A stretch of DNA of 64,000 nucleotides from Rhodanobacter sp. FDAARGOS 1247 (GTDB lineage: Bacteria > Pseudomonadota > Gammaproteobacteria > Xanthomonadales > Rhodanobacteraceae): NCBI RefSeq assembly GCF_016889805.1, contig NZ_CP069535.1, positions 1,364,001-1,428,000 on the forward strand, written 5' to 3'. The position numbers were made by a program, and so were the translations under genes. Positions 53,501 through 63,242 of the stretch are shown here, piece after piece. Below the pieces are notes generated by a model. It was not told the DNA's origin. It searched no databases and was given only the letters and a program-made list of their open reading frames with translations. Within the stretch, counting starts at the first letter, position 1, and the number at the start of each line of letters is the position of its first letter.

Positions 53501-54290
53501 TGTGCCCGCGGCGGCGCTGGAGGACGTGCGCTACGCCGGGATGCTGTCCGGCCTGCTGGCCGGCAGCGGCTGCCCGCCGCCGTCACTGCTGCTGGAAATA
53601 CTCGAGTCGCCGATCGGCACCGAACACGACGTGGTGTTGCATGGCCCCGGCATGCAGTCGCTGCGGGCGCTGGGCATACGCCTGGTCGAGGACGATCTGG
53701 GCGCCGGCTACAGTTCGCTGATCCGCCTGCGCCAGTGGCCGTTCGACCGCATCAAGATCGATCAGGCCATCGTGCTGCAGGCGCGACAGGACCCGCTGGG
53801 CACCTTGCGCTTCATCCGCCAGCTGATCCGCATCGGGCACGACCTGCAACTGGAGGTGGTGGTCGAGGGGCTGGAGTCCGCCGAGCTGTTCGAGGCCGCC
53901 GCCATCCTGGGCGCGGACTTCGGCCAGGGTTATGCGCTGGCGCGTCCGATGCCGGCCGATGCGCTGGCGAGCTGGCTGGTCGGCCATCGGCATCCGCCGC
54001 GCCGGGGTGGGCCGCGAACCGGGCTCGGTGCGCTGGCCGGCGAGTTGCGCTGGGAAGAACAGTTCGTGGCGCTGCCGCCGGAGCCGGCGTTCTGGGCAAG
54101 GCATGCCGGGGGCGACTGCGATCCGGGCGAGTACCTGCACGGCGCGAACCTGGGCGCGGCGCTGAACGCGAGTCATCAGGCGATGCACGAGGCAGCCCTG
54201 GCCGGTCCGCTGGACCCGGTCTATCGCCGTCGACGCGAGGCTTTCCTCGCCCTGCTGGTCGAACACGTGCTGGATCGGGAAGCCGGCTGA
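50568..54290 (+). CDS. Large multi-sensor GGDEF-EAL cyclic-di-GMP protein
   Basis: A 1240-residue soluble protein. Reading order: GAF-like region (about 20-180), second GAF-like region (about 185-360), GGDEF domain with HDDLTGLPNRRALD and intact RLGGDEF (about 455), a helical region of about 180 residues containing RTGLFHAGCGLEEVW, a third GAF-like region (about 720-880), an EAL domain (FEALAR near 920; DDLGAGYSSL; KIDQ; VVEGLE) and a 100-residue tail. The diguanylate cyclase site looks intact. EAL motifs are partly altered (LLLEILES for the usual ELTES), so phosphodiesterase activity is uncertain. No TM helix, so it is cytosolic. Confidence 0.9.
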   Translation: MNNQEQARAELRERFYRSVAETLALLHAKPDRDREGVMQTIAGILASTMDLPLVWIGRRESASDAVQVLTAAGPAAAYATALKLSADASHPGGRGPVGIVLRQEQARATSVDAPEFRPWREAAQPWGFGSCIAAAARTRDHGQLVLVAYSGDGGPSLSAELLDWEQRLVDELARFWDHHMLLQRSLRMSRYRDAQRTIQRALLEQPDPEAVYRTLAQALAGIAGAAAVDVFAADGEDGLLRRVALVGPLAEVMLALPLPPLRMDAGAVPAPTLAFMQGAPVIRRLGASPADADVCGDLPAHAGALGCWPLFSAPNDTAAMRVPAGVFAVATVEPDAFDDEMCRLLDEIADAAGLALKQHAQRDALLQEQQRQTYLALHDDLTGLPNRRALDQYLDKVLAQARRHSRQVAVGLLDLDDLKPINDLCGHAVGDRILIEVASRFQQVLRANDYVARLGGDEFVLVFGDLEDESDLDELLGRVDAVLRRAIRIDDAVFSVAASLGIAMYSSQTIATGEQLLRRADQAMYQVKARKRSRSRWWGMALPEGQRDHTVELDVVATPYGDHAGDLLQACREIWERQLPAVVEQFHAGLRLHEGIARLLDVLPAADLETLKLRILQHLQFLLRPDLDVDTHRKRASRTGLFHAGCGLEEVWLLEAIEQLRDILAMQLGGSGPNDRRALAILLQRLGMERQWQLESMRELQRRRVALLARVNALAWSAEGYLELIQGVVDALVSHREIAACAVGRPDASGELTYEAVAGVAFAEYLHALGTGKAMPIRVQAGSPDGEGPSGRAWRSATIQRCTHYGSDPSMLGWRDIALSLGVVSNVAIPLSPVPATPAVLLTLYSPYAGGFQGEDQQAFVGQIKSVLDLALARLAPPRQGTELLPFFVRERWRALVATDALQMHYQPLIRLADGSVGEFEALARLRDDDGELLSPARFLPALGADDLLALFGQGVRQALACREALLQAGHPLDMSVNVPAAALEDVRYAGMLSGLLAGSGCPPPSLLLEILESPIGTEHDVVLHGPGMQSLRALGIRLVEDDLGAGYSSLIRLRQWPFDRIKIDQAIVLQARQDPLGTLRFIRQLIRIGHDLQLEVVVEGLESAELFEAAAILGADFGQGYALARPMPADALASWLVGHRHPPRRGGPRTGLGALAGELRWEEQFVALPPEPAFWARHAGGDCDPGEYLHGANLGAALNASHQAMHEAALAGPLDPVYRRRREAFLALLVEHVLDREAG

Positions 54291-54312
54291 GCGGGGCTTG
54301 CGCCGGCGCGCG

Positions 54313-54957
54313 TCATTCCGCTTGGGCGCGCTTGTTGCGGACGCGCTTCCTGCTGCCGGTGACGCGCGCGTTTTCCGGCGCTCTGATCGCTCCGGCGTCT
54401 TTCATCTGCTCCATCCACGACAAGGCGTCGAGGTAGGCCAGGAAGTGCTGGAGATAGCCGGGCGAGAGTTCGCGCATCAGGGTGAGCGAGCGATGCACCA
54501 GGCTGCCGGAATTGAGCGGGCCGGCGTTGGCCGGCACCTGCTCCAGCGATTGCCGCAGCTGGCCGCGGGCACGCACGCGCGTCCACAGGTTCCTGAATTC
54601 GCCCAGTGACTCCAGCACGGGCAGGGCCGTTAGCGCCGGCACGTTGCCGGTGGCGGCGGAGTCGGCGCGAACCGCGGCGATTTCCTCGACCAGCCGGCCC
54701 AGCGCGCCAGGCCTGGATGGCTGGGCGAATGCCGTGGCGCCGTCGGGTGCGCCTGTCGAGTGCTCGACTTCGTTCGCATAGGCATCGACCAGGCTGGCCA
54801 GCCGTTCGTCCAGCATGCGGCGCGCCGTGCCCTGCTGATTTGCCGCGTGCCGCTCCAGCGCGTCGATGAGCTGGAAGCGGACGGGGTCCAGCCGATCGGC
54901 CTGCCGCTCGCGCCACGCGTCGAGCATCGCCCGGGTTCGCGAGCAGGTATCAGTCAC
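54313..54957 (-). CDS. DUF2894-like protein, partner of a MotAB-like motor
   Basis: A 214-residue soluble, helical, charged protein. The GTG at 54957 overlaps the stop of the MotB-like gene by eight bases; an ATG at 54927 is an alternative. It carries QLIDALERHAANQQGTARRMLDERLASLVDAY, a central Gly/Ala stretch, LGEFRNLWTRVRAR, and a very basic C-terminus (GSRKRVRNKRAQ). It matches my memory of the DUF2894 proteins found beside DUF802 and DUF3348 genes. Function unknown; the basic tail might bind nucleic acid or the motor tail. Confidence 0.75.
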   Translation of the reverse strand: MTDTCSRTRAMLDAWRERQADRLDPVRFQLIDALERHAANQQGTARRMLDERLASLVDAYANEVEHSTGAPDGATAFAQPSRPGALGRLVEEIAAVRADSAATGNVPALTALPVLESLGEFRNLWTRVRARGQLRQSLEQVPANAGPLNSGSLVHRSLTLMRELSPGYLQHFLAYLDALSWMEQMKDAGAIRAPENARVTGSRKRVRNKRAQAE

Positions 54958-55588
54958 GGGGCGTGGCCGGCTGCTTCGGGATCGGCGACATCTCCACGCG
55001 CCGATTGCGCGCGCGTCCGTCCTCGTCGACATTCGGACTCACCGGCTGCTGCGCGCCGAACGCGGCGGCAAACACCGCGGAAGCGGGCAGGCCATCGGCG
55101 ATCAGGGCGCGCGTCACGGTCAGGGCACGCTGAGCGGACAGCTCCCAGTTGTCGGCGAACTGGCGATTGCCGCCGCTGATCGGCCGGTCGTCGGTGAAGC
55201 CGCTGACCATCAGGATTTCATGGCGCGAAGCGAGATACGCGGCGAGCGGCGCGGCCAGGCTTTTCAGCAGTTCGCGGCCCGCGGGTTGCAGCTGGTCGGA
55301 GTTCAGCGCGAACAGCACGCTGCCGCGGATGCCGATGCGTCCGTTGACCAGGGTGACCCGACCGGCGGCCAGCGGCACGGCCAGCGCCTGCTCCAGCGTG
55401 ATGCGGCGCTGCGCCTCGATCTGGCGCTGGCGCACTTCCTCCTGCAACTTGCTGGACAGCTGCAGCTGCATGCCGATCACGCCCACCAGGATCAGCACGA
55501 ACACGCCGAGCAACACCGACATCAGGTCGCCGAAGGCGGCCCAGATCGGCGCGCCCGTTTCCTCGACGCCATCGGTCTCCCCGCTCAT
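54950..55588 (-). CDS. MotB/ZorB-like inner-membrane protein with OmpA domain
   Basis: A 212-residue protein: short cytoplasmic N-terminus, one TM helix (IWAAFGDLMSVLLGVFVLILVGVIG, residues 15-39) with Asp21 at its start, where MotB and ZorB carry the proton-binding Asp, a helical stretch, then an OmpA-type peptidoglycan-binding domain (VSGFTDDRPISGGN ... LSAQRALTVTRAL ... ARNRRVEM). It overlaps the preceding channel gene by four bases (55585-55588). The layout is that of a stator B subunit anchored to the cell wall. Confidence 0.88.
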   Translation of the reverse strand: MSGETDGVEETGAPIWAAFGDLMSVLLGVFVLILVGVIGMQLQLSSKLQEEVRQRQIEAQRRITLEQALAVPLAAGRVTLVNGRIGIRGSVLFALNSDQLQPAGRELLKSLAAPLAAYLASRHEILMVSGFTDDRPISGGNRQFADNWELSAQRALTVTRALIADGLPASAVFAAAFGAQQPVSPNVDEDGRARNRRVEMSPIPKQPATPRD

Positions 55589-57672
55589 GCGGTTTCGGCT
55601 CCGGCGCTGGCGGCAAGCTGCTGCATCTCGCCGATGATCTGCTTCTGCGACAGCATGCTGAGGTCGATGACTTCCCTGGCCTGCGCCACGTAATAGGCCA
55701 GCTGTTCGTCACTGCGCGCCAGCGACTTGTCCAGCGCCGCCTGGATGCCGAGCAGGCGATCCAACAGCATGTCGTTGGCGGTGCCGAAGCTGTGCACCGC
55801 ACCGGCGAACATTTCGCCCAGGCTGGCCACCTCGGTCGCACTGCTGCTGACCTGGGCGGCCACCGCGCCGAGCTTGCCAGTTTCGTTTTCCACGTGCTCG
55901 GTGAAGCGGCCGCTGACCCGTTCCAGCAGGTCCGCCGAGGTGGCCACCAGTGCATCGACGGCGGTCCGCTGTTCGGTGGAAGCGTGGTTCACGGCGTCGA
56001 GCAAGGTGTCCAGCGTGGCCAGCAGGCGGCTGCGTTCCTCCAGCATGGCGTTGTCGCGGACCATGCTGTCGGACAGCTTCTGGCGCAGCTCGGCGACCAC
56101 TTCGGCCGCGGCGCGAGGCGCCTCGGAGGCCGCCTGCACCAGCCGGGAAATCTCGGCGATGGTGTCGCTGGCGTGGGCGCGGGTCTGCGCCGAGATGTCC
56201 TGCGCGGTGCTGGCCAGGGTGTCGCAGATCTGCTGCTGGCGGCTGGCGGTCTGCTCGCCTGCAAGCTCCCATTGCCGGCCCAGGGCGGCGGTCATCGCCG
56301 CGAGCTGCTCGGCCCACTGCGCCAGGCGTGCGCTGTCCCGCTGTTCCAGGGCCGTCTGCAGGTCGGCGTGCGACTGCTGCACGATGCGCACCAGCGACGT
56401 CGCGTGTTCCTCGAAGCTCGCAGCCGCACCGCTGATGGCCTGCTGGTTGCGTGCGACCAGGTTCTCGTTGGTGGCCTGCTGCGTCGACAGCGCCGTGCTC
56501 CACGCTGCCGCCGTGCTGTCCGCGGTGGCGTCCAGTCGCGCAGAGACGCTTTCGACCAGGCTGGCCGAGCGCTGCTCGAAGGTCTCGGCGAAGCGCTCCA
56601 GCGTGCGATGCAGCTCCGCGTTCAGCGCTCCGTTTGACTGGCGCTGCGCGTCCAGCGCATCGCGCCAGCGTTCCGCCAGCTCTTGGGTGCTCGCAGCGAG
56701 CCCGCTCGACACGCCGTCCAGCTGCTGCTGCACGGCCCGGCTCACGCTGTCGTGCAGCGCGGCCGTTTCGCGCGCCAGGCCCGCCATCGTGGCTTCCATC
56801 GCCGGCTGCAGCGCGGCGCCGACGGCCCTCGCGTTCGCCGCCACGCTGTCCTGCATGGCGGCCTCGATGGCAAGGGCCAGGCGCGCGTGCGTCGCCTCGG
56901 CGGCGGCGTTGAAGCTTTGCTGGCTGGCCAGTTGGCGCTCGCTGGCGGCAAGTCCCTGTTGCTCGATGGCCGTCATCATCGCCTGCAGGCGATCGACCAG
57001 CGCCGGCATCAGTTCGGTCTGTTGCTGCAGCAACTGGAACGAGGCTTCGCGCTGGTGGCTCTGCGAATGGACACGCAGGGTCGTGGCGATCTTCGTGTCC
57101 AGCGCTTGCACCGCCTGCAGGCGTTCGCGCCGGCACAGCGCGGAAAGCAGGCCCAGCATCGCCGAACTCGCCACGCCCGCGATCGAGGTGCCGAACGCGA
57201 AACCCAGGCCCTTGACCGGCGCGGCCAGCGACTCGCGGATGGCCTGCAGGTCGGTGGCGCTTTCCAGCGCCATGCCGGTGCCGCGCAGCGTCGCCATCAT
57301 GCCCAGCAAGGTGCCCAGCATGCCCAGCAACACCAGCAGGCCCACCAGGTACGGCGTCAGCACCGGCACCGGCAGGGCCACGCGGCCACCCTCGATGCGC
57401 AGGCGCGTGGCGTTGCGCAGGCTCGGGTGCAGCTCCGCGAGCCAGTCAGCCAGGTGGTCCGGCGTGGCGGACAGCCCGCTGACGGCGTGCGTCAGGGTCG
57501 AGCTGGCCTGCCGATAACGATGCAATTCCAGGGCGCCGGCCAGGTAGCACGCGGCAATCAGCGCCGCGACCGCAGCGCCCGCCGGATTGGAACCGAGATA
57601 GCCGGCGCCGATCCAGCAGACCACGGCGAGGCCTGCGCAGAACACGGCGAGGTGGAGAAAATTTCTGAACAT
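55585..57672 (-). CDS. DUF802 protein: MotA/TolQ/ExbB-like channel subunit with long coiled-coil tail
   Basis: A 695-residue protein from ATG 57672 (GGGAAG upstream). Four TM segments fall at about 5-26, 30-48, 105-127 and 152-178. The last two, with LLGMLGTLLGMMATLRGTG and APVKGLGFAFGTSIAGVASSAM, carry the MotA/TolQ/ExbB proton-channel pattern. Residues from 190 to the end are Ala/Gln/Glu-rich coiled coil with repeats of about 50 residues (ERWRDALDAQRQSN, AAWSTALSTQQATN and similar), the DUF802 repeat. This is the architecture of ZorA, a motor subunit with a long intracellular tail. Confidence 0.85.
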   Translation of the reverse strand: MFRNFLHLAVFCAGLAVVCWIGAGYLGSNPAGAAVAALIAACYLAGALELHRYRQASSTLTHAVSGLSATPDHLADWLAELHPSLRNATRLRIEGGRVALPVPVLTPYLVGLLVLLGMLGTLLGMMATLRGTGMALESATDLQAIRESLAAPVKGLGFAFGTSIAGVASSAMLGLLSALCRRERLQAVQALDTKIATTLRVHSQSHQREASFQLLQQQTELMPALVDRLQAMMTAIEQQGLAASERQLASQQSFNAAAEATHARLALAIEAAMQDSVAANARAVGAALQPAMEATMAGLARETAALHDSVSRAVQQQLDGVSSGLAASTQELAERWRDALDAQRQSNGALNAELHRTLERFAETFEQRSASLVESVSARLDATADSTAAAWSTALSTQQATNENLVARNQQAISGAAASFEEHATSLVRIVQQSHADLQTALEQRDSARLAQWAEQLAAMTAALGRQWELAGEQTASRQQQICDTLASTAQDISAQTRAHASDTIAEISRLVQAASEAPRAAAEVVAELRQKLSDSMVRDNAMLEERSRLLATLDTLLDAVNHASTEQRTAVDALVATSADLLERVSGRFTEHVENETGKLGAVAAQVSSSATEVASLGEMFAGAVHSFGTANDMLLDRLLGIQAALDKSLARSDEQLAYYVAQAREVIDLSMLSQKQIIGEMQQLAASAGAETA

Positions 57673-57682
57673 GACTTCCCGG

Positions 57683-58390
57683 TTAGCAGGTGCGAAGGGC
57701 TGCAAGCAGACCTTCGACGGGTTGAAAACGAACATCCAGTTCGGCGAGCAGCACGCTCTGCCGGTCCTGGCGAAAGACCTCCAGCCAGGCGCCAGGCGAG
57801 GTCGGGGTGGCCTGCGCCGAGGCAGCCTGGTGCAGGCGCTCGAAGTGTTCCCCGAGCAGGGCAGGCACGTGGGCCAGCAGCGACTGCTCGCGCGGGCTCA
57901 GCGCCGCTTCCATGGCGGCGTCCACGGCCGCCAGTCGCGCCATCGCGACCGACTTCCCGGCCAGCGTGTCGCGCAGGCGGCCGCGCAGCTCGCCGGTGGC
58001 AGCCTGCATCGACCGCTGCAGGGACAGATGGCGCTGACGGAACATCGGGTAGTCGACGGCTTCCGATGCATCGGCTTCCCCCGCCTCGCCGCCGGCGCGC
58101 CGCGGCGGGCCGGCCGGCACGCGGTCGCCGACGATGGTGCCGGCCAGCGAGCGGCGTATCCGGGTGCATTCGCGCTCCTCGCTGCCTGAGTCGTGTGCGC
58201 CGGAGTCGGTCGCGGCAGGCTTCCCGTCGAGCGCGGTGGACAGGGCAATCGCGTGGCTCCAGTCCAGCCACCGGCCCAGGTGGTCGGCGAGCGATGGCGG
58301 GGAGGGCGGAACGTCGGCGTCCACCAGGTTCGCCAGCAGGCGAATGAACGTCGGGCCATGGATCGGGGGCCGTTGAGGAGCTTGCACCAT
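57683..58390 (-). CDS. DUF3348-like protein, first gene of the motor operon
   Basis: A 235-residue soluble protein starting at ATG 58390. Visible features are GPTFIRLLANLVDADVP with DHLGRWLDWSHAIALS at the N-terminus, a Gly/Ala/acidic low-complexity middle (about residues 70-120) and a helical C-terminal half (YPMFRQRHLSLQRSMQAA ... LGEHFERLHQ ... LLAELDVRFQPVEGLLAAL). It agrees with my memory of DUF3348. It is followed after ten bases by the channel gene. No enzymatic motif is visible; a cytosolic adaptor is the simplest guess. Confidence 0.75.
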   Translation of the reverse strand: MVQAPQRPPIHGPTFIRLLANLVDADVPPSPPSLADHLGRWLDWSHAIALSTALDGKPAATDSGAHDSGSEERECTRIRRSLAGTIVGDRVPAGPPRRAGGEAGEADASEAVDYPMFRQRHLSLQRSMQAATGELRGRLRDTLAGKSVAMARLAAVDAAMEAALSPREQSLLAHVPALLGEHFERLHQAASAQATPTSPGAWLEVFRQDRQSVLLAELDVRFQPVEGLLAALRTC

Positions 58391-58561
58391 GCGTTTCGCT
58401 TGAGAAAACCGCCAGTTTACATGCTGCCGGGGCCGCGGCTGTCGCCGCGATCCGTGCTGCGGTGATGGGCCCGGTGGATGTCTCGTGCGCAAGCGAAAGA
58501 AGCCATCGCTGCAGATGGCTTCAGATGAATCAGGAGGTGGCGGGCGAGGCGGGGACCGTTG

Positions 58562-58582
58562 TGCGACACCTGCCGTATGAAG
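58562..58582. repeat. Partial duplicate of the adjacent tRNA-Val gene
   Basis: Twenty of 21 bases (TGCGACACCTGCCGTATGAAG) match the tRNA-Val gene at 58703-58723, covering the anticodon stem-loop and variable region, in the same orientation. The single difference lies in the anticodon loop. The rest of a tRNA is not preserved. Confidence 0.7.
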
Positions 58583-58677
58583 TGCCCGTTGCTACGCGCA
58601 CGCTGCGCTTTTTATGGCACCCACTTTCGAGGTGCCCAAACGACGAAACCGGCCACGGGGCCGGTTTCCTGTAACGA

Positions 58678-58752
58678 TGGTGGGCGATGCAAGGATCGAA
58701 CTTGCGACACCTGCCGTGTGAAGGCAGTGCTCTACCGCTGAGCTAATCGCCC
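58678..58752 (-). tRNA. tRNA-Val (anticodon CAC)
   Basis: On the minus strand the 75-base cloverleaf has acceptor arms GGGCGAT/ATCGCCC, D-arm AGCTCAGCGGTAGAGC, anticodon stem CTGCC/GGCAG with loop TTCACAC, T-arm GTTCGATCC, and an encoded ACCA end. The anticodon CAC reads GUG codons. Confidence 0.96.
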
Positions 58753-58766
58753 GCCGAGAACGCGCA

Positions 58767-58795
58767 ATTTTAGGGATAGTCGCGGGGCGGGTCAA
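58767..58795 (-). promoter_or_regulatory. Promoter of tRNA-Val
   Basis: On the minus strand TTGACC (58795-58790), a 17-base spacer and TAAAAT (58772-58767) form a near-consensus sigma-70 promoter, with the tRNA beginning 15 bases further on. Confidence 0.88.
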
Positions 58796-58888
58796 TGCCT
58801 TTTGCAGCGACGGCCGTCGCGACGGTCACGGGGCCTTGGGGTGGCCTTGCTAGACTTGCGCCCCTGTCTTCCGCCCAGGCGCGCCGCC

Positions 58889-59230
58889 GTGCTTCTTTTC
58901 AGCCCCCATTTCGATCACATCCTCCACGCGCTGCAGCAGTTCGAGCTGACGCCGTGGAAGATGGTCGGTTTCGCCGGCACCCTGCTGTTCACCAGCCGCT
59001 GGTTCGTGCAGCTCTACTACACGCGCAAGTACAAGCGCGTGGTGATGCCGCTGGCGTTCTGGTGGCTTTCGGTATGCGGCAGCGTGCTGCTGCTGACGTA
59101 CTTCACCCTGGGCAAGAACGACTCGGTGGGCATCATCTCGAATTTCTTCCCGGTCTTCGTGTCGGTCTACAACCTCATCGTGCACCTGCGCCACCGCAAG
59201 CACAGCATGACCGGCGACGCGACCGCGTAG
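58889..59230 (+). CDS. LAB_N (lipid A biosynthesis N-terminal) domain membrane protein
   Basis: A 113-residue protein with about three TM helices. The GTG at 58889 gives LLFSPHFDHILHALQQFELTPWKMVGF, and the core FAGTLLFTSRWFVQLYYTRKYKRVVMPLAFWWLS is typical of the LAB_N domain found alone or near glycosyltransferase genes (it occurs at the N-terminus of some LpxB proteins). Charged C-terminus HLRHRKHSM. The function in lipid A or undecaprenyl-linked glycan traffic is not established. It converges with metH, leaving one base between the two stop codons. Confidence 0.82.
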   Translation: MLLFSPHFDHILHALQQFELTPWKMVGFAGTLLFTSRWFVQLYYTRKYKRVVMPLAFWWLSVCGSVLLLTYFTLGKNDSVGIISNFFPVFVSVYNLIVHLRHRKHSMTGDATA

Positions 59231-59231
59231 A

Positions 59232-62012
<2,781 letters not shown>

Positions 62013-62016
62013 GCTG

Positions 62017-62139
62017 TTGCTCCCTCCCCTGCGTGCAGGGGAGGGTTGGGGAGGGGTAAGGCTTTTGATCTGGTTTTTGAGACGGAAGTCAAAAGCGTGA
62101 CCCCCACCCAACCTCCCCCTGCAAGCAGGGGGAGGAGCG
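62017..62139. repeat. Paired GC-rich palindromic repeat (doublet) between the two metH genes
   Basis: Left stem CCCTCCCCTGC/GCAGGGGAGGG (62022-62045, GT loop) and right stem CCTCCCCCTGC/GCAGGGGGAGG (62112-62135, AA loop) flank a spacer with CTTTTGATC and TCAAAAGCG. The left stem contains the ribosome binding site of the downstream metH gene. Confidence 0.92.
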
Positions 62140-62148
62140 ACGGTGCGT

Positions 62149-63225
62149 TCATGCGGCCTCCGCGTCACGCGCAGGCAACGTCCTTGGCGCGCAATCGCGC
62201 ACAGCTTCGGCGATCGCCTTGATGTGCGCCGGCGTCGTCCCGCAACAGCCACCGACCAGGTTCAGCAAACCATCGCGGGCGAAGCTGCCGATCACGCCGG
62301 CCATGTGTTCGGGTGTTTCGTCGTATTCGCCGAAGGCATTGGGCAGGCCGGCATTCGGGTGCGTGCTGACGTAGCTTTCGGCGAGGTTGGCCAGGGTCTG
62401 CACATGCGGGCGCAGGTCCTCGGCGCCCAGTGCGCAGTTGAAGCCCACCGACAGCGGGCGCGCATGGCGCACCGAGTAGTAGAACGCTTCCGCAGTCTGA
62501 CCCGAGAGCGTGCGACCGGAGCGGTCGGTGATGGTGCCGGAGATCATCACCGGCAGGCGCGCCCCGCGCTGGTGGAACAGTTCGGCGAGGGCGAACAGCG
62601 CGGCTTTCGCATTCAGCGTGTCGAAGATCGTCTCGACCATGATCACGTCGGCGCCGCCGTCGATCAGGCCATTGGCGGACTCGGTGTAGTTCGCCGCCAG
62701 TTCCTCGAAGGTGACGTTGCGGAAGCCGGGATCGTTGACGTCGGGCGACAGCGAGGCGGTGCGGCTGGTCGGGCCGAGTACGCCGATCACGAAGCGCGGC
62801 TTGTCCGGGGTCTTCGCGGTCATCGCATCGCAGGCGGCGCGGGCCAGCTTGGCGCCTTCGAGATTCAATTCGCGCGCCAGGTGCTGCAGGTGATAGTCGG
62901 CCTGGCTGATCCGGGTGGAGTTGAAGGTGTTGGTTTCGATCAGGTCGGCGCCGGCTTCGAGATAAGCGTCGTGCACGCCGCGGATGATGTCCGGCCGGGT
63001 CAGCGTGAGCAGGTCGTTGTTGCCCTTGAGGTCGCAACTGCCGGCGTGGTCGTGCGCGTGGCCATCGTGTCCGTGTTCGAAGCGTTCGCCGCGGAAGCCG
63101 CTTTCGTCCAGCTCGTGTGCCTGCAGCATGGTGCCCATGCCGCCGTCGAGGATCAGGATGCGCTGGCGCAGTGCGTGCTCCAGCAAGGCGACGCGTTCGG
63201 GGTGGAGCCAGGGGAGGGTGCTCAT
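62149..63225 (-). CDS. Methionine synthase, homocysteine S-methyltransferase part (first metH gene)
   Basis: A 358-residue (beta/alpha)8 barrel that binds zinc and homocysteine. The zinc cysteines appear in VGFNCALG and VGGCCGTTP, with DGGMGTMLQ at the N-terminus and the conserved [10 protein letters not shown]. Before that motif there is an unusual His-rich stretch ([14 protein letters not shown], about residues 49-62). It ends 137 bases before the second metH gene. Separate genes for the two halves are normal in Xanthomonadales, so this is not a broken gene. Confidence 0.95.
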   Translation of the reverse strand: MSTLPWLHPERVALLEHALRQRILILDGGMGTMLQAHELDESGFRGERFEHGHDGHAHDHAGSCDLKGNNDLLTLTRPDIIRGVHDAYLEAGADLIETNTFNSTRISQADYHLQHLARELNLEGAKLARAACDAMTAKTPDKPRFVIGVLGPTSRTASLSPDVNDPGFRNVTFEELAANYTESANGLIDGGADVIMVETIFDTLNAKAALFALAELFHQRGARLPVMISGTITDRSGRTLSGQTAEAFYYSVRHARPLSVGFNCALGAEDLRPHVQTLANLAESYVSTHPNAGLPNAFGEYDETPEHMAGVIGSFARDGLLNLVGGCCGTTPAHIKAIAEAVRDCAPRTLPARDAEAA

Positions 63226-63242
63226 CGAACTTCCTTGCAGGT

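Noticed and set aside
58643-58671. GAAACCGGCC/GGCCGGTTTC hairpin as terminator of tRNA-Val
   Set aside because: The stem is strong and correctly placed, but on the minus strand it is followed by GTCGTTTG rather than a T-run, so the call is too uncertain to list.
58562-58752. Prophage attachment sites flanking an insertion
   Set aside because: The two tRNA-like repeats are only about 120 bases apart with no integrase or phage gene between or beside them; at most a scar.
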